From positions 1 through 8,183 of the forward strand of contig DITY01000308.1 in the NCBI GenBank assembly GCA_002422955.1: DNA of 8,183 nt, read 5' to 3'. Every line of letters starts with the position of its first letter. Position 1 is the stretch's first letter. The notes beneath the pieces are model-generated. The model was not told where the DNA came from. It saw only the letters and a program-made list of their open reading frames with translations, and made no database searches. This stretch comes from Planctomycetaceae bacterium UBA6172. Lineage in GTDB: Bacteria; Planctomycetota; Planctomycetia; Pirellulales; Pirellulaceae. The position numbers were made by a program, and so were the translations under genes. Of this stretch, positions 6,174-8,183 are shown piece after piece.

Positions 6174-7448
6174 CTAAGGGACCTTTCGATTCGCCTCCCA
6201 CAATCCGAGCGCGGGATTTCGGATGAAGAAAAATTCACTTCCATCCACGTCACGATTCCAACCGTCAGCCAAGCGGTGGATATGGTAACGCTCGGACAAC
6301 GTACGGATATCTCCGAATGTGTATCCCACCGATTCGATCTCCGCGCGGGTGAGTCCGCCCGTCGCATAAATCACTTCGAAGCGATTTTCGCTCGATCCGT
6401 GAATCAGATGCGCTGCCGCGGACAGATTTGCCGCCAAATCCTCATGCCTTTCCACCAACTGCAGCACCTCGGCAGAGGGTCGGTAGCCATAACGCCGAAT
6501 CAACTTATCGATCTGCTGGTCTTCACCAAATTCCCTCACCGCCGGCGCGAGGATGGTCAGTTTCCCGCCATCGGCAATCGCCATTCGTGAACGGTAGATC
6601 GCCTTGTTGCCGAGCCACGTGCTTTTGAACTCCGCAGGATCCAGGTAAGCGACGACATGCCGTGGCGGACGATCGAGGTGTACGAAGTTGACCTCGTAGG
6701 CCAGTTCCGCCGCCCGCTCAAAGGTCGCATGGTCATCGCCGATGAAGAGTCCGCGGGTCTTCAATTCGCCGCCGTCAACCTGTTCGATGACGGTCAACGC
6801 GTAGAGCAATGGCATTTGTTGACAGAAGTGATCCTGAGCGTAGTTCAGAATCCGCCGCAGTGGGGTGTCTGCCCGTCCCATCACCCGCTCCATGCCGTAA
6901 GCGGCGCTGAGAAAATGGCTCTCATTGATTCCCCGTACCCCGCCGGTCCCGACGAAGATATTTTTATTGTAGTTTGCCATCCCGATTACCTCGTGGGGCA
7001 CCACCTGTCCCAACGAGAAAATCAGATCGTGCCCGCCCTCCATCAGCAACCGATTGACCTGGGCCGGCCAATCGCGAGTCCAGATCCCTTCGGTCACCTC
7101 GCTGACGTAATCAGCGGGCACCATGCCAATGGTCTGGACATCGTCACGCCAACGATGGACCCGAAATAGATGATGCGGCACACCGGGGAACATCAGATCC
7201 AGTTGAGCCGGGGTCATCGCGGTGTGGGTGCCGAGGGCCGGCATGATATCCGCGACTGCTCCGCCCAGCATTTCGTGACACAGCACGGTTAACTCGCCGG
7301 CGCGACTGGGAAGGCGCGAGGTATCGGGAGGAACCAACAAAACACGTTTGCGAGGCCCGATGCGAGCCAAAACGGTCGATAGGGCATCGCGAAAATCGTC
7401 GATGGTCAATGCCGCGTCGGCCGAGCCGGAGGCAAAATAAGTCGTCAT
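6174..7448 (-). CDS. LarA-family (DUF2088) nickel-pincer-nucleotide racemase/epimerase-like protein
   Basis: LarA, the lactate racemase, uses nickel held by a pyridinium-thioamide pincer nucleotide; homologues racemise or epimerise other 2-hydroxy acids. The 424-residue product matches the family in order and spacing. PPDTSR has D42 and R45, matching the LarA D72/R75 pair three apart. ALGTHTAMT has H75, matching H108. H152, K162 and H178 are spaced 10 and 16 residues apart, exactly as LarA H174, K184 (which binds the cofactor covalently) and H200 (a nickel ligand). The loop between H152 and K162 reads EVIGMANYN rather than the glycine-rich version of classical LarA, pointing to a distinct subfamily. 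No signal peptide is seen, so it is probably cytoplasmic. The ATG at 7448 has AAGGAA five bases upstream, the best ribosome site in the window. The cofactor genes larB, larC and larE are not in the window. It is divergent from fabZ and precedes mgtE on the same strand. The substrate cannot be named from sequence. Confidence 0.88.
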   Translation of the reverse strand: MTTYFASGSADAALTIDDFRDALSTVLARIGPRKRVLLVPPDTSRLPSRAGELTVLCHEMLGGAVADIMPALGTHTAMTPAQLDLMFPGVPHHLFRVHRWRDDVQTIGMVPADYVSEVTEGIWTRDWPAQVNRLLMEGGHDLIFSLGQVVPHEVIGMANYNKNIFVGTGGVRGINESHFLSAAYGMERVMGRADTPLRRILNYAQDHFCQQMPLLYALTVIEQVDGGELKTRGLFIGDDHATFERAAELAYEVNFVHLDRPPRHVVAYLDPAEFKSTWLGNKAIYRSRMAIADGGKLTILAPAVREFGEDQQIDKLIRRYGYRPSAEVLQLVERHEDLAANLSAAAHLIHGSSENRFEVIYATGGLTRAEIESVGYTFGDIRTLSERYHIHRLADGWNRDVDGSEFFFIRNPALGLWEANRKVP

Positions 7449-7677
7449 GGAAATTCCTTAAAATCGGCCAACCCGTCCGGTTGACGATCCGGCGTGAAAC
7501 GGTCTTCTATGGATGATCTTGATCGGTCGCAAGTCGCTCGAGAGATCCCTAGCCGGCAATCGCGGGGCTTCGTGGGCGAGCGAAGCGATCGTCGCGGTCA
7601 CCAATCCAACCCGAAATTATCCCCCGCAGGTTCTCGGCACCTGATTACGGGCGATTCCACCTCAAACGAGCCGACCC
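7449..7677. promoter_or_regulatory. Divergent spacer between the larA-like gene and fabZ
   Basis: These 229 bases must hold promoters in both directions. On the + strand, TTGACG (7481-7486) resembles a -35 box, with TTCTAT 18 bases later (7505-7510) as a poor -10; if real, the fabZ leader would be about 160 bases. For the larA-like gene no convincing pair was seen. An open frame beginning at 7494 and running into fabZ in another frame has an arginine- and serine-rich translation and is not supported. Confidence 0.3.
7454..7459 (-). promoter_or_regulatory. Strong ribosome binding site of the larA-like gene
   Basis: AAGGAA on the - strand sits five bases before the ATG at 7448. It fixes this start and is clearer than the sites of the neighbouring genes, most of which have weak or no Shine-Dalgarno. 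Confidence 0.7.
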
Positions 7678-8118
7678 ATGACCGCACAAGAGATCGAAGC
7701 CGCAATCCCACATCGCCCGCCGATGCGTTTGCTCGACGAAATCGTCTCGATCGACGAGAACCACATCGTTTGCCACAAAACGTTTTCCCCGGAAGACTTT
7801 TTTGTGCAAGGGCACTTCCCGGATTATCCGTTGGTGCCGGGGGTTATCCAGTGCGAGTGCTGCCTGCAGGCTGGGGCAATCCTCCTCAGCCGACTGACTC
7901 CTAGCGGTGCAGGGGTGGTCCCCGTGGCGACTCGGATGGATGGCGTAAAGTTCAAGAAAATGGTCCGCCCGGGGGACACGGTTCGGATCGAAGTGACCCT
8001 GGTGGACCATGTCGGTCCCGCTTTTTTTCTGACCGGCAAGGTTTGGCTGGGGGAGAAAATAGCCGCTCGACTCGACTTCGCCTGTTCGGTTGCGAATCCA
8101 CGGGAAACCGGGAATTAG
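7678..8118 (+). CDS. fabZ: FabZ-type 3-hydroxyacyl-ACP dehydratase
   Basis: FabZ dehydrates 3-hydroxyacyl-ACP to trans-2-enoyl-ACP in type II fatty-acid synthesis in the cytoplasm. The 146-residue product is a single hotdog domain of normal family length. PHRPPMRLLDEI at 11-22 is the family opening motif. FFVQGHFPDYPLVPGVIQCE (41-60) carries the catalytic histidine H46 and the catalytic glutamate E60, fourteen residues apart as in E. coli FabZ (H54 and E68). The residues after E60 are CCLQAGAILL, where many FabZ proteins have AMAQ, and KFKKMVRPGD (91-100) is the usual late motif. The ATG at 7678 is five codons before the family core, with only a weak GAG seven bases upstream. A thirty-seven-base gap separates the stop codon from the next start, and that gene may be an enoyl- or ketoacyl-reductase, which fits a fatty-acid pair. 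A FabA-like or other hotdog hydratase role is possible but less likely. Confidence 0.87.
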   Translation: MTAQEIEAAIPHRPPMRLLDEIVSIDENHIVCHKTFSPEDFFVQGHFPDYPLVPGVIQCECCLQAGAILLSRLTPSGAGVVPVATRMDGVKFKKMVRPGDTVRIEVTLVDHVGPAFFLTGKVWLGEKIAARLDFACSVANPRETGN

Positions 8119-8155
8119 TTCAAAACGAGACATAATTGAAAAGGGTTGACGCGCG

Positions 8156-8183
8156 ATGGATTTTCTCGGGCTCTCAGGGCGTA
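8156..8183 (+). CDS. Start of a further gene, possibly a short-chain dehydrogenase/enoyl-ACP reductase, truncated by the window
   Basis: Only nine codons are visible, reading MDFLGLSGR. That resembles the N-terminus of FabI/FabG-like short-chain dehydrogenases, in which a short hydrophobic lead-in such as xFLxLxGK precedes the Rossmann-fold strand. The ATG follows AGGG at 8142-8145 with ten bases between, a loose ribosome site. Position 37 bases after fabZ on the same strand supports co-transcription and a fatty-acid role. Nine residues cannot establish the family. Confidence 0.45.

Noticed and set aside
6051..6590. 179-codon open frame on the + strand, antisense to the larA-like gene
   Set aside because: It overlaps the C-terminal part of the larA-like gene and the spacer, and the translation is arginine-rich without domain character.
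7494..7904. 136-codon open frame on the + strand starting in the divergent spacer
   Set aside because: It runs through fabZ in a different frame, and its Arg/Ser/Pro-rich translation is typical of a shadow frame. The fabZ frame has clear catalytic motifs.

Overview
This window reads as chromosomal housekeeping DNA from a GC-rich Gram-negative-type bacterium. The protein styles suggest a planctomycete, perhaps of the Pirellula/Rhodopirellula group: a ComB-like phosphatase in a bacterium, a lactate-racemase-domain protein with an unusual glycine-poor active-site loop, and few strong Shine-Dalgarno sites. This assignment is an inference from remembered protein styles; there is no rRNA or other marker gene to test it. 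I see no tRNA, rRNA, CRISPR array, insertion sequence, integrase or phage gene.

Layout from left to right. (1) The 3' part of a ComB-family 2-phosphosulfolactate phosphatase gene on the + strand, cut by the window edge. (2) priA, the primosomal replication-restart helicase, on the - strand and convergent with comB. (3) A short divergent spacer, then nadD (NAD biosynthesis) on the + strand. (4) An unrecognised 236-residue protein gene on the - strand, whose 3' end overlaps the 3' end of nadD by 31 bases. (5) A 275-base spacer holding two short perfect dyads and one longer inverted repeat. (6) mgtE, a magnesium channel/transporter, on the - strand. (7) A LarA-family (nickel-pincer nucleotide, DUF2088) racemase/epimerase-like gene on the - strand, 147 bases upstream of mgtE. 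(8) A 229-base divergent spacer, then a fabZ-type hydroxyacyl-ACP dehydratase gene on the + strand. (9) The first nine codons of a further + strand gene, which look like the start of a short-chain dehydrogenase/enoyl-reductase.

Functionally the genes are mostly independent: replication restart, NAD synthesis, Mg2+ uptake and fatty-acid synthesis. The clearest functional pairing is fabZ with the partial downstream gene, which could be consecutive steps of fatty-acid elongation. The larA-like gene and mgtE lie in the same direction and could be co-transcribed, but the gap is long enough for a separate mgtE promoter. The most interesting items are the LarA-family enzyme, which keeps the cofactor- and nickel-binding residues but has unknown substrate, and the unrecognised protein next to nadD. 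I did not find a convincing new multi-gene system.
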